This document shows, piece after piece, positions 1 through 8,600 of a stretch of 64,000 nucleotides of DNA. Source of the stretch: Fuerstiella sp. (GTDB taxonomy: Bacteria > Planctomycetota > Planctomycetia > Planctomycetales > Planctomycetaceae); assembly GCA_022447225.1 (NCBI GenBank), contig JAKVAZ010000010.1, forward strand, positions 228,491-292,490. Reading direction: 5' to 3'. Each line of letters begins with the position of its first letter. Positions within the stretch are counted from its first letter, which is position 1. The notes beneath the pieces were generated by a model. The model saw only the letters and a list, made by a program, of their open reading frames with translations. It was not told where the DNA came from and searched no databases. Made by a program: the position numbers and the translations under genes.

Positions 1-522
1 GCTCAGCCGAACGGAGCCCTGGCCGGGTTTAGCGGATTCAGGTGGTCGACCAGCGAAGGAGGTGACCAGTATCGCCGCAGCCTGTATACGTTTCGGCAGC
101 GTGCCTCACCGTATGCAATGTCTTCACTGTTCGACGCACCACCCGGATTGACGTGTACCGTTCGGCGTCGTCGGTCGACGACACCACTTCAGTCGCTCGC
201 CCTGCTGAATGACAGTCTGACGATTGAAGCATCCCGTGCGCTGGCAGAAAAGATTCTGGGTGAACGAAGAACATCACAGGACGAAAAACTGATACTGGCT
301 TTCGAGAGATGTACCTCCCGGTCTCCGGATTCGCACGAGCTGCAGACAATCCGAGACTTTTATCAGCAGCAAAAAAGTCATCTGACTGATCGGTCTGACG
401 TTACAGCTGCGTTGACCGCAGGTGAACAGACGGTTGATTCTGTAGCCCCTGCAGAATTCGCGGCGTGGATTGTGACAGTGCGACTTCTGCTGAATCTGCA
501 CGAGGTAATTGTAAAGCAATAA
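1..522 (+). CDS. PSD1-family protein (DUF1553), C-terminal part only
   Basis: The frame is open from the first base and ends at 522, so this is the last ~173 residues of a gene that begins outside the window. The text matches the end of the DUF1553 domain seen in the other copies here: a Y-R-R-S-L-Y-T-F stretch, a P-L-Q-S-L-A-L-L-N-D stretch near the middle, and a final W-I-V-T-V-R-L-L-L-N-L-H-E motif equivalent to the N-L-D-E-F-I-V ending of the gene at 5457-8519. In full-length relatives this domain follows a heme-motif domain (PSCyt1) and DUF1549; the function is unknown. The next gene is an enolase-superfamily enzyme on the same strand, not the usual DUF1501 partner. Confidence 0.85.
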   Translation, partial: AQPNGALAGFSGFRWSTSEGGDQYRRSLYTFRQRASPYAMSSLFDAPPGLTCTVRRRRSTTPLQSLALLNDSLTIEASRALAEKILGERRTSQDEKLILAFERCTSRSPDSHELQTIRDFYQQQKSHLTDRSDVTAALTAGEQTVDSVAPAEFAAWIVTVRLLLNLHEVIVKQ

Positions 523-667
523 GCGTGGATTGATCCCGCAGGTTATCTTTGTTGTTTCATTTCATATCCGGATCGGAATCAGTTCCTTTACGAAAGAAGG
601 CCGGTTATGGACACTGTCATCACCTTTACGCTGTAACCCAGGTTTTGTTTTTCAGGTAGACACGACC

Positions 668-1882
668 ATGTCACGAAGTCATTTCAACCGCCGTCAGGCG
701 ATTCATTCAATGCTCACCGGGCCCGCTGCACTGCTCAGTCTGGAAGCGTTTAACGCAAAGCGTACGGAGGCCGCAGCAATCGGTCCAAAGGATCAGATCA
801 CGGTCACTGCGATTGACACGTTCGTCCTGAAAAATTCCTGGGTGTTTGTCAGAATCTCTACTGATGCCGGGATTACGGGGTGGGGCGAAATGCTCAAGGA
901 CGACGCAAAAGCCTGTGCCGCAGGCGCCCTTGAGGTTGGGAAGTATCTGATTGGGAAAGATCCTCGCCCGGTGGTTCACCACTGGCAGGCCATTCATCGA
1001 GGAGCCTTTTATCGTGGTGGGCCGATTAAAACAGCAATTTCGTCCGGGATCGATCAGGCGCTTTGGGATATCACAGGCAAATGCTACGGCGTACCTGTGT
1101 ACAAACTACTGGGCGGTCCGACTCGTGATCGAATTCGCGTCTACGGGCGTGTCAGCGAAGAAACCGGGGTGACTGCTATGAAAGTTGGCCCTGGTACGAC
1201 TCGCAACCCTTTCAGATATGTCGAAGGACAGAAGTTTGTGGATGAAGTCACTGAACGTTTCAGAGCACTTCGAGACAAATACGGTTCAGGAGTTGATATC
1301 GGTATCGATTTTCACGGAGCGGTACAGCCTCCAACCGCCATGCTGCTGATGAAGGCATTGGAACCGTATCGTCCCTGGTTCTACGAGGAAATTGTCCAGG
1401 CGCTCAACGTCGACGTAATGGCTGAGCTCGCCAGGAAAACCCACATTCCCATTGCCACGGGGGAACGCATCTTTACCAAATGGGGTTTCCGGGAGGTGCT
1501 GGAAAAACGGGCTGCTGTCATCCTGCAGCCGGATGTTTGCTACGCGGGCGGGATTACGGAACTGAAGATCATCGCCGGTATGGCCGAAGCGTACTACACT
1601 CCGCTGGCGCCACATAATCCGCAGGGACCGTGTTCACTCGCTGCCAGTCTTCAGATTGGCGCATCAGTTCCCAACTTCATGGTGCAGGAACGCGGGGACA
1701 ACGAATACGCTGATCTTCTTGCCAGGCCACTGCCTCCCGTGCGGAATGGCCACCGTCCGATCCCCACGGAGCCCGGTCTTGGCATCACAATCGACGAGGA
1801 TAAACTCATGGCACTGGTCGGTGAGCCTCGTCCTTATCTGACGCAGTATGACCCGGACGACAATTCCGTTGTCGACTGGTAG
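668..1882 (+). CDS. Mandelate racemase/muconate lactonizing enzyme family protein, galactonate dehydratase-like, with Tat-like signal
   Basis: Enolase-superfamily enzyme of about 404 residues. Enzymes of this type abstract a proton alpha to a carboxylate and often dehydrate sugar acids; D-galactonate dehydratase is the closest resemblance by motif. Metal and catalytic positions are visible: D214-F-H216, F-Y-E240-E, T-G-E266-R, Q-P-D289 and A-P-H316-N-P-Q. The reading frame extends upstream to 530, but the ATG at 668 gives a start followed by N-R-R-Q-A-I and a hydrophobic stretch that looks like a twin-arginine signal. Export would be unusual for a sugar-acid dehydratase. It stands between the end of a PSD1 gene and a convergent DUF1501 gene. 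The family is clear; the exact substrate is not. Confidence 0.85.
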   Translation: MSRSHFNRRQAIHSMLTGPAALLSLEAFNAKRTEAAAIGPKDQITVTAIDTFVLKNSWVFVRISTDAGITGWGEMLKDDAKACAAGALEVGKYLIGKDPRPVVHHWQAIHRGAFYRGGPIKTAISSGIDQALWDITGKCYGVPVYKLLGGPTRDRIRVYGRVSEETGVTAMKVGPGTTRNPFRYVEGQKFVDEVTERFRALRDKYGSGVDIGIDFHGAVQPPTAMLLMKALEPYRPWFYEEIVQALNVDVMAELARKTHIPIATGERIFTKWGFREVLEKRAAVILQPDVCYAGGITELKIIAGMAEAYYTPLAPHNPQGPCSLAASLQIGASVPNFMVQERGDNEYADLLARPLPPVRNGHRPIPTEPGLGITIDEDKLMALVGEPRPYLTQYDPDDNSVVDW

Positions 1883-1947
1883 TTCAGTCCCGGTCACCAG
1901 GACTGTATTTGGTTTCCATCGATCAAAGGAAACTTCGATTGATGAGG

Positions 1948-3357
1948 TCAGGCAATCGCTTCGAACACAGGCGAACCCCCGTGCGCGATATGTACGGGGC
2001 GCCCCCCCAGATCACGGACCGTCATCCGCGAGTCAATCCCCAGTAAATGGTAGATCGTGGCCACCATGTCTCCCGCTGACACGGGCCGTTCTGCGGGATA
2101 GGCGGCGTGCTTGTCGGTCTTTCCTACGACAACTCCTCGCCGACTCCCGCCACCGAACAGAAGTGAGAAACCACATTGAGGCCAGTGATCGCGCCCCGCC
2201 GCTTTGTTAATGGTCGGAGTGCGTCCCATTTCACCCATGACCACGAACAGGGTTGAGTCCAGCAAATTCCGCTGTTCGAGGTCCGTCACAAAGGCAGCAA
2301 TTAACTGATCCAGATTCGGACACTGGATTTTCAGCATTTCAAAACAGTTACCGTGCAGATCCCAGTGGTTCTTACCTTTAGATTCCCAGTGGACCGTGAT
2401 AAAGGTTGACCCGGCTTCTACCAGACGACGGGCGACCAGCAGACTTGACCCCCAAAGATTCCGGCCATAATGGTCGCGCATTGAATCTGATTCGTCCGTG
2501 ATATCAAACGCCTTGCGCGTTGCGGAGGAACTCAGCAGATTAAAGGCCTGCTGCCTGAACTCGTCGAGGCGTGAAATCGCACCACTGTTCTCCAGCCGCG
2601 CCAGGTCCGTGTCCAGCTGTTTCAGCAGTGAACCTCGGCCGGAAAATCGACTGGCCGTGATCCCAGGCTGTGCGTCAAGTGAGGGCAGTGTGGGGTGGCC
2701 CATCGGAACGACCGCATCGTAGTCATGCTTTGGTTCGCGGGCGATTTGCGGATCGCAAACAGTGAACAGCGGGTCGTACTGACTGCCAAGATAGCCGCCA
2801 TATGGTCCTGCTCGACGAAGCGCCTGTGTATAGCCTGGAGATGCCGGCATCATGACGTATTGAGGCACATCCTTCGCACCGATGTCGAGATACTGACAGA
2901 TCGATCCAATACCCGGATGATCCGTCACTTTGGCGAAATAATTATCGCTGTCCTTCCCGCCGTCAAAACCTGTCAGCACATTGTACGGATTGTGACTGTT
3001 GTATTTGTGAGAGTAAGTGCGGATGAGTGTTGCCCGGTCCATCAGTCCGGCCGTTTTGGGCAGTAGCTCGGATATTCGTAAGCCAGGAACAGAGGTCGCA
3101 ATGGGCTTAAACTCTCCGCGCACATTGTCCGGTGCATCCGGCTTAAGATCGAACATGTCCATGTGCGGCGGTCCGCCGAACAAATTCAGCAGAACCACAG
3201 ATCGTGCTGAACCCCCTGATAAATTCCGGGATTGTTCCGCGCGAAGAAGATTTGTCTGCGTCAGTCCGCCGAACAGGGAGAGGCCGCCAACCGTCAGCAG
3301 TTTACGTCGCGTCAGCCCGTTATGTGCTGTCGTCTTTCGTCCAGGAATGCATTGCAT
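1948..3357 (-). CDS. DUF1501 domain protein
   Basis: 469 residues. It has an N-terminal twin-arginine segment (L-T-R-R-K-L-L-T-V-G-G) followed by a hydrophobic stretch, so export through Tat is likely. The body carries DUF1501 landmarks: L-F-G-G-P-P-H-M-D-M-F-D near residue 60, V-V-M-G-E-M-G-R-T-P near residue 370 and G-R-D-H-W-P. DUF1501 proteins fall in the alkaline-phosphatase-like clan and are normally paired with PSD1 genes; their activity is unestablished. This copy is convergent with the dehydratase and has no PSD1 gene beside it on its own strand, so it is an orphan. It is clearly divergent from the other DUF1501 copies in the window. Confidence 0.88.
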   Translation of the reverse strand: MQCIPGRKTTAHNGLTRRKLLTVGGLSLFGGLTQTNLLRAEQSRNLSGGSARSVVLLNLFGGPPHMDMFDLKPDAPDNVRGEFKPIATSVPGLRISELLPKTAGLMDRATLIRTYSHKYNSHNPYNVLTGFDGGKDSDNYFAKVTDHPGIGSICQYLDIGAKDVPQYVMMPASPGYTQALRRAGPYGGYLGSQYDPLFTVCDPQIAREPKHDYDAVVPMGHPTLPSLDAQPGITASRFSGRGSLLKQLDTDLARLENSGAISRLDEFRQQAFNLLSSSATRKAFDITDESDSMRDHYGRNLWGSSLLVARRLVEAGSTFITVHWESKGKNHWDLHGNCFEMLKIQCPNLDQLIAAFVTDLEQRNLLDSTLFVVMGEMGRTPTINKAAGRDHWPQCGFSLLFGGGSRRGVVVGKTDKHAAYPAERPVSAGDMVATIYHLLGIDSRMTVRDLGGRPVHIAHGGSPVFEAIA

Positions 3358-3837
3358 TTCCGTGTGAGTCCCCTGTAGGTTAACTCAACAATTTACCACT
3401 GCGCGAGATCCTCAAGCTATCAGGACAAGTCTAACGGTTCAACACAAGTCCGATTCCAGTCATGCGTGGCCATGTTGGCTGTCCTCCCCTCCCAATCGGT
3501 CCCTGCTGCTTGTCTGTCGGGTTGTGAGGCTTCTGTACGAAAATACGAAAACGGACTGATCGAATTTTATTGAGTCGAACCTGTTTCACTGTGCTGTGAT
3601 TCCGAACATAATCTGAAGTTGTACAGTGTCAGACATCTGAGTGATGATATCGGTGCCTGTTCGGCGTCTGGTGAAACCCGATCGTTCAGATTGAGCGGCG
3701 TGTTTTCGTCGACTGTATCAGCCGATTCGGACAGCACACGTGCGTCGGATGATGTAACCTGGTGTCCAGGTTTCCTGGCTGTGTATTTGGTGCATATCAA
3801 CAGACCATTCAACAACCCAGATAACGGAACTATTCGT
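3358..3837. other. Intergenic region, no gene seen
   Basis: This 480-base gap lies between the divergent starts of the DUF1501 gene (reverse) and the secreted lectin-like gene (forward). The forward frame of the latter stays open back to 3619, but that extension is unlike a protein and precedes a clear signal peptide. I expect two promoters here but can point to no convincing -35/-10 pair. Confidence 0.4.
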
Positions 3838-4500
3838 ATGTTGCTGAAACGTTCAGCTCGTGTGATCACCCTGACGATCATATTTGCATTTCAAACAGTG
3901 CCCTGCGCTGCATCCAAAGAACTTCCTGTGGTGTTTTCGGAAAACTTTGAGCAGGGGAGTGATCGCTGGGAAATTCTGGATCCAAAAACATGGAAGGTGA
4001 GCAGTCGCAACAATAATAAGACGATTGAGATTACGGCACGCAAAAGTGAGTACAAGCCCGCAGTTCGAAGTCCGCGTCATGTCGCTCTGATCAAAGACGT
4101 AACTGTTTCAGATTTTGAATTAACATTCAGAGTTCGAAGTACCAAAGACACGGGCGATCATCGTGACTGCTGTATCTTTTTTGGCTGGCAGGATAAGACT
4201 CATTTCTACTACGCGCACCTTGGCGCCAGACCGGATCCGGCCAGCGGACAGATCATGATTGTGAATGATGCCCCGCGCAGGCCACTGACCAAAAACGAAA
4301 AACCCACACCATGGAACGACGAATGGCATCAGGTGAAACTGGTACGTTCCACAAAGAGCGGGACAATTGCTGTTTACTTCGACGATATGCAGAAGCCTCA
4401 CATGCAGGTCAACGACCCTACATTTGGAAAGGGACGCATTGGAATTGGTTCCTTCGATGATCTGAACGAGTTCGACGACATTGTGCTGCGGGGGCAATAA
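3838..4500 (+). CDS. Secreted concanavalin A-like (LamG/DUF1080-type) domain protein
   Basis: About 220 residues. It opens with a signal peptide (M-L-L-K-R-S-A-R then a hydrophobic run ending near A-A-S) and continues as one beta-rich domain. Text such as F-S-E-N-F-E-Q-G, the D-W/F-E-L-T-F-R-V-R-S region, W-H-Q-V-K-L-V-R and a final F-D-D-I-V resembles concanavalin A-like lectin/glucanase domains of the DUF1080 (3-keto-disaccharide hydrolase) type common in planctomycetes. The start at 3838 is chosen over the longer frame from 3619 because the signal peptide follows it directly. It lies about 50 bases before the esterase gene, so the two may be co-expressed. Binding or hydrolysis of a glycan is likely but not shown. 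Confidence 0.7.
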   Translation: MLLKRSARVITLTIIFAFQTVPCAASKELPVVFSENFEQGSDRWEILDPKTWKVSSRNNNKTIEITARKSEYKPAVRSPRHVALIKDVTVSDFELTFRVRSTKDTGDHRDCCIFFGWQDKTHFYYAHLGARPDPASGQIMIVNDAPRRPLTKNEKPTPWNDEWHQVKLVRSTKSGTIAVYFDDMQKPHMQVNDPTFGKGRIGIGSFDDLNEFDDIVLRGQ

Positions 4501-4550
4501 CCCGTCGTTTTCAGTTCAGTCAACGTCCGGCCGCGTCTCCTGGTTGTTTT

Positions 4551-5441
4551 ATGATCACGGTGAGTAGTATGGGTCGAATTGTCGCTCTGCTGTTGGTGAT
4601 ACCCGTTCTGCCCGCAGGTTTCGGTGCTGACCCTGTGGATGTGTGGCCGGAGCTGGCTCCGGGTGAAACAACGCGCAATATCGGCGAGATTCTGCCGTTT
4701 CGACCCGCTGAGCAGCCACCTGTTACCCGAGTTGTCAAAATTACCCGACCGACATTCACGGTTCACCTGGCGGATGATCCGAATGGTTCGGCGGCCATCA
4801 TCCTTCCCGGAGGAGGATTTGGGAAAGTCGTTCCCGACAAGGAAGGAACGGAAGCTGCTGACTGGCTGAACCGGCACGGCGTGTCAGCATTCGTACTGAG
4901 TTACCGAACAAAAGACGATTCTTCAGGTCCGGCATGGGTTGAGCCGCTGCAGGATGCACAACGAACTCTGTCGCGTGTTCGTGCTGATGCTGAATCATGG
5001 GGACTGAAAGAGGATCGCATCGGTCTGGTTGCGTTTTCGGCCGGAGGACAGGTTGCTGCCCGACTGCTCAGCAGACCGATGAAGCGGTCTTACAAACGTA
5101 TTGATGCCGTTGATGACGTTTCGTTTTGGCCGGACTTTGCGATTCTGGTTTATCCCTGGAAAATCTACGATGTGCTGAATGATGAACTGGTTTCGGGAGT
5201 CAAAGTCACTGAACTGTCTCCGCCCGTGTTTCTGGCCCACACCGACGACGACCGATCGTCCTCGGTTGGTGCAGCATTGTATTATGCAGGACTTCGGAAA
5301 CTTCAGATTCCGGCCGAATTGCACATCTATGTCAACGGTGGACACGGCTACGGTCTGCGGCACGTTGACGGTTCGCAGATTTCGTCCTGGCCGGACCATG
5401 CGATTCACTGGCTGGCGACACAAAGAATACTGAATCACTGA
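4551..5441 (+). CDS. Exported alpha/beta hydrolase (acetyl-esterase/xylanase-type)
   Basis: 296 residues with a signal peptide; the start could also be the ATG at 4569 (residue 7), which leaves the same signal. It shows the esterase layout of this family: an oxyanion stretch with I-I-L-P-G-G-G-F near residue 83, the nucleophile elbow A-F-S163-A-G-G, a D-rich T-D-D-D segment that should supply the acid, and G-G-H-G-Y-G-L with the catalytic histidine near the end. Related proteins remove acetyl groups from xylan or other polysaccharides. It is followed after 15 bases by a PSD1 gene and preceded by a secreted lectin-like gene, which suggests a polysaccharide-related cluster. Confidence 0.82.
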   Translation: MITVSSMGRIVALLLVIPVLPAGFGADPVDVWPELAPGETTRNIGEILPFRPAEQPPVTRVVKITRPTFTVHLADDPNGSAAIILPGGGFGKVVPDKEGTEAADWLNRHGVSAFVLSYRTKDDSSGPAWVEPLQDAQRTLSRVRADAESWGLKEDRIGLVAFSAGGQVAARLLSRPMKRSYKRIDAVDDVSFWPDFAILVYPWKIYDVLNDELVSGVKVTELSPPVFLAHTDDDRSSSVGAALYYAGLRKLQIPAELHIYVNGGHGYGLRHVDGSQISSWPDHAIHWLATQRILNH

Positions 5442-5456
5442 ACTGTGGAATGACAC

Positions 5457-8400
5457 ATGCACAGGACCGGTTGTTTAAACCACTTAATGGCTCTGACATT
5501 TGCGTTATGCGTGCAGCATCATACGCTGAGTGTTGCCAGTGAATCTCCCACGTTCAGTCGTGACATTCAACCACTGCTTGCAAAGCACTGCATCGTTTGC
5601 CACGGTCCCAACATGGCAGAGGGGGGCCTGCGGCTGGATGTCGCTGAACAGGCCCGGGCAGAGCTTGAGTCAGGGTCACGTGCCGTGATTCCCGGAAACC
5701 TGGAATCGAGTGAGTTGCTGCGTCGAGTCACAGCAGCCGATGCGTCGGAACGGATGCCGCCTGAGGGTGATCCACTGTCTGACGACGACATTGAAAAGCT
5801 CCGTCGGTGGATTCAGGATGGAGCCGGTTATGAACAGCACTGGGCCTATCAACCGGTCAAACGGACAGTGCCTCCCCAGGTGACGCATCCCGACTGGATT
5901 CGCAATCCCGTTGACCAGTTCGTGCTGGCCCGACTGGAAGCGAACGGAGTGACGCCGTCACCTGAAGCGAAACCGGCGACTTTGATCAGACGATTGTTTT
6001 ACGACCTGGTTGGCCTTCCGCCAACACCGGAGGAAGTTGATGCTTTTGTGACAGATGAATCGTCAGACGCATGGGAGGCATTGGTAGACCGGCTGCTGGA
6101 ATCCGACCATTTTGGTGAACGCTGGGGACGACACTGGCTGGATAAAGCCCGATATGCTGATTCAGACGGTTATGAAAAAGATCGCTCCCGACCCAACGCG
6201 TGGCGCTATCGCGACTGGGTGATCGAAGCCATCAATCGAGACATGCCGTTTGATCAGTTTACCATTGAGCAGCTTGCCGGTGACCTTCTGCCGGACGCGA
6301 CTGCGATGCAGAAACTGGCCACTGCGTTTCACCGGCAGACACTGACCAACACTGAAGGCGGAACCGACCAGGAACAGTTTCGTATCGAAGCAACATTCGA
6401 CCGCACAGAAACCACCAGTACAGTCTGGATGGCCCTGACAATGACCTGTGCACGCTGCCATACACACAAGTACGATCAAATCACACAGCGAGAATATTAT
6501 GAGCTGTTCGCGTTTTTCAACAATGCCGACGAATCCAGCATTGATGTTGGCCGCAGCCATTCTGACATGGCGAAATATCGTCGAGACAAGGCAGCGCACG
6601 ACCATGAAATGTCAGCATTAACCGCACAGTATGAACATGCAAAAGCATCTCTGAAACCGCAAATCGCGAAATGGACTGACGACATATCCGCCCGAATCAA
6701 AATGGAATTGTCGCAAACACCAACCCGTAACCATCTGAATCTGGTGGATGCAAAAACTTCCGGCAGTACAAAACTGGTGCTGCAGGAAGACGGTTCCCTG
6801 CTGGCATCCGGACAGGTACCGGACAAAGACAGGTATACGCTTGTATTTGAACTTCCGGTGGAACCGGTTACCGGGATTCGGGTAGAAACTCTGGTTCATG
6901 ATTCGCTCCCGGGAACAGGACCTGGCAGCGCTTCCGACGGAAATTTTGTGCTGAGTCAGCTGCGGGCGTACATTAGTTCAGAGAAAGACTTCAACAGTCG
7001 GACAGAGCTGCAGTTCGCAACGGCCGATTCTGACTTTTCTCAGGATGGATTTTCAGCAGAGTCTTCAGTTTCCTCCGCAGAGAAGTCCGGGTGGGCAGTC
7101 TTTCCGCAAATCGGCAGTGCTCACCAGATCACCGCGTACACCGTGCAGCCGGTTCGGACCGACGGTGCGAAGTATCTGCAGGTCGTACTGGATCAGCAAT
7201 ATGGCGATCAGCACGTGATCGGTCGTCTTCGAGTCAGCACGGTCTCGGAATTCAACCCCGTTCGTGCTTTGCCGAGAGCGGTTGCCGACGCCGTCCGGCA
7301 AGAATCAGCAGCCAGAACAGAGCAGCAGCGGAAGGTCATTGCAGCACATGTTGCACTGATTTCTCCGGTTACCGTGCGGGTTGCTGATGCAATTGCAGAG
7401 TTGAAAACCCAAACGCCAAAGGCTCCTCTGTTGCCGGTCCGTGTGATCGCCCCGGCAGCACGTGTAACAAAAACCCTTCATCGAGGGGACTTCCTTCAGC
7501 CCGGAGACGATGTGACGGCAAACACGTTGTCGGTTATCAGTGGCAGCCATTCGCTTCAGCCTCGAAAATCTGATGATTCCGCTGATCGACTGGATCTGGC
7601 CCGGTGGCTTGTCAGTCCCAACCATCCGCTGACGGCTCGAGTGACGGTCAATCAGATCTGGTCGCATCTGTTCGGTCGCGGCATTGTACCGTCGCAAAAT
7701 GACTTTGGAGTTCGTGGTGAGCTGCCAACGCATCCCCAACTGCTTGACTGGCTGGCATGGCATTTTTCACGCGATATGAACTGGAGTCGCAAGACGCTGA
7801 TCAGAACGATATTGATGAGTTCCACATGGCGGCAATCCTCTCATTATCGAGAGGAACTCCGCAACATCGATCCTGCAAACCGGTTGCTTGCACAGCAAAA
7901 CCGGTTTCGAGTGGAAGCCGAAGTTGTTCGTGATCTGCATCTTGCGGTGAGTGGTCTGCTGAGTCCTCAAATTGGTGGTCCCAGCGTCTTTCCGCCACTG
8001 CCGTCCGGAGTGGCAGAGCTGAGTTACGCCAACAGGTTCAAATGGAAAACCAGTGAAGGTAACGACGGCCATCGCCGCGGGATGTATACATTTTTCAAAC
8101 GAACGGCCCCGCATCCGACTTTAATCAGTTTCGACTGTCCGGATTCAAACACAAGCCGCCTGCAGCGTGAATCCAGCAATACGCCCCTGCAGGCCCTGAT
8201 CACTCTGAACAATGAAGTTTACGCCGAGGCCGCTCAGGCGCTTGTTCGACGAATTTTCGAGGAGGCGGGTGACGGCGACCGAAAGCAGCTGATGCGGGCC
8301 ATGAGATTATGCATCGCACGTATACCGGAAGATCCCGAACTGGATCGATTTGCAGAATTTCTGTCGACGTCTCGTGAGTATTATCGCGTTCACCTGGATG

Positions 8401-8519
8401 ATGCGAAGTTGTTGACAGAAAAGCATCCGGTTAAACAGCTTGAACCTGAAGAAAATGCGGCCTGGGTAGCCACTGTAAGAATGATTTTGAACCTGGACGA
8501 ATTCATTGTCAGAGACTGA
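5457..8519 (+). CDS. PSD1-family protein: PSCyt1 heme domain, DUF1549, discoidin-like insert, DUF1553
   Basis: 1020 residues. A signal peptide covers about residues 1-28. The PSCyt1 domain follows with a C45-I-V-C-H49 heme motif. DUF1549 spans roughly 140-370 and includes a second C331-A-R-C-H335-T-H-K-Y-D motif. Residues about 400-640 look like an inserted beta-sandwich (K-L-V-L-Q-E-D-G-S-L-L-A-S-G-Q; G-I-R-V-E-T-L) that may bind carbohydrate. DUF1553 fills about 700-1020 and ends N-L-D-E-F-I-V. This is the canonical long form of the family, whose biochemical role is unknown; heme ligation is inferred from the CxxCH motifs. The DUF1501 partner follows after about 80 bases on the same strand, so the pair probably forms one transcription unit. 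Confidence 0.92.
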   Translation: MHRTGCLNHLMALTFALCVQHHTLSVASESPTFSRDIQPLLAKHCIVCHGPNMAEGGLRLDVAEQARAELESGSRAVIPGNLESSELLRRVTAADASERMPPEGDPLSDDDIEKLRRWIQDGAGYEQHWAYQPVKRTVPPQVTHPDWIRNPVDQFVLARLEANGVTPSPEAKPATLIRRLFYDLVGLPPTPEEVDAFVTDESSDAWEALVDRLLESDHFGERWGRHWLDKARYADSDGYEKDRSRPNAWRYRDWVIEAINRDMPFDQFTIEQLAGDLLPDATAMQKLATAFHRQTLTNTEGGTDQEQFRIEATFDRTETTSTVWMALTMTCARCHTHKYDQITQREYYELFAFFNNADESSIDVGRSHSDMAKYRRDKAAHDHEMSALTAQYEHAKASLKPQIAKWTDDISARIKMELSQTPTRNHLNLVDAKTSGSTKLVLQEDGSLLASGQVPDKDRYTLVFELPVEPVTGIRVETLVHDSLPGTGPGSASDGNFVLSQLRAYISSEKDFNSRTELQFATADSDFSQDGFSAESSVSSAEKSGWAVFPQIGSAHQITAYTVQPVRTDGAKYLQVVLDQQYGDQHVIGRLRVSTVSEFNPVRALPRAVADAVRQESAARTEQQRKVIAAHVALISPVTVRVADAIAELKTQTPKAPLLPVRVIAPAARVTKTLHRGDFLQPGDDVTANTLSVISGSHSLQPRKSDDSADRLDLARWLVSPNHPLTARVTVNQIWSHLFGRGIVPSQNDFGVRGELPTHPQLLDWLAWHFSRDMNWSRKTLIRTILMSSTWRQSSHYREELRNIDPANRLLAQQNRFRVEAEVVRDLHLAVSGLLSPQIGGPSVFPPLPSGVAELSYANRFKWKTSEGNDGHRRGMYTFFKRTAPHPTLISFDCPDSNTSRLQRESSNTPLQALITLNNEVYAEAAQALVRRIFEEAGDGDRKQLMRAMRLCIARIPEDPELDRFAEFLSTSREYYRVHLDDAKLLTEKHPVKQLEPEENAAWVATVRMILNLDEFIVRD

Positions 8520-8600
8520 TCTGGCAGACGTTGTTCGTTGCCCGGCCTGCAGCCTTCGATTTTTCTGCAGCATGTTTCATACGTAACCGACAAAATAATT

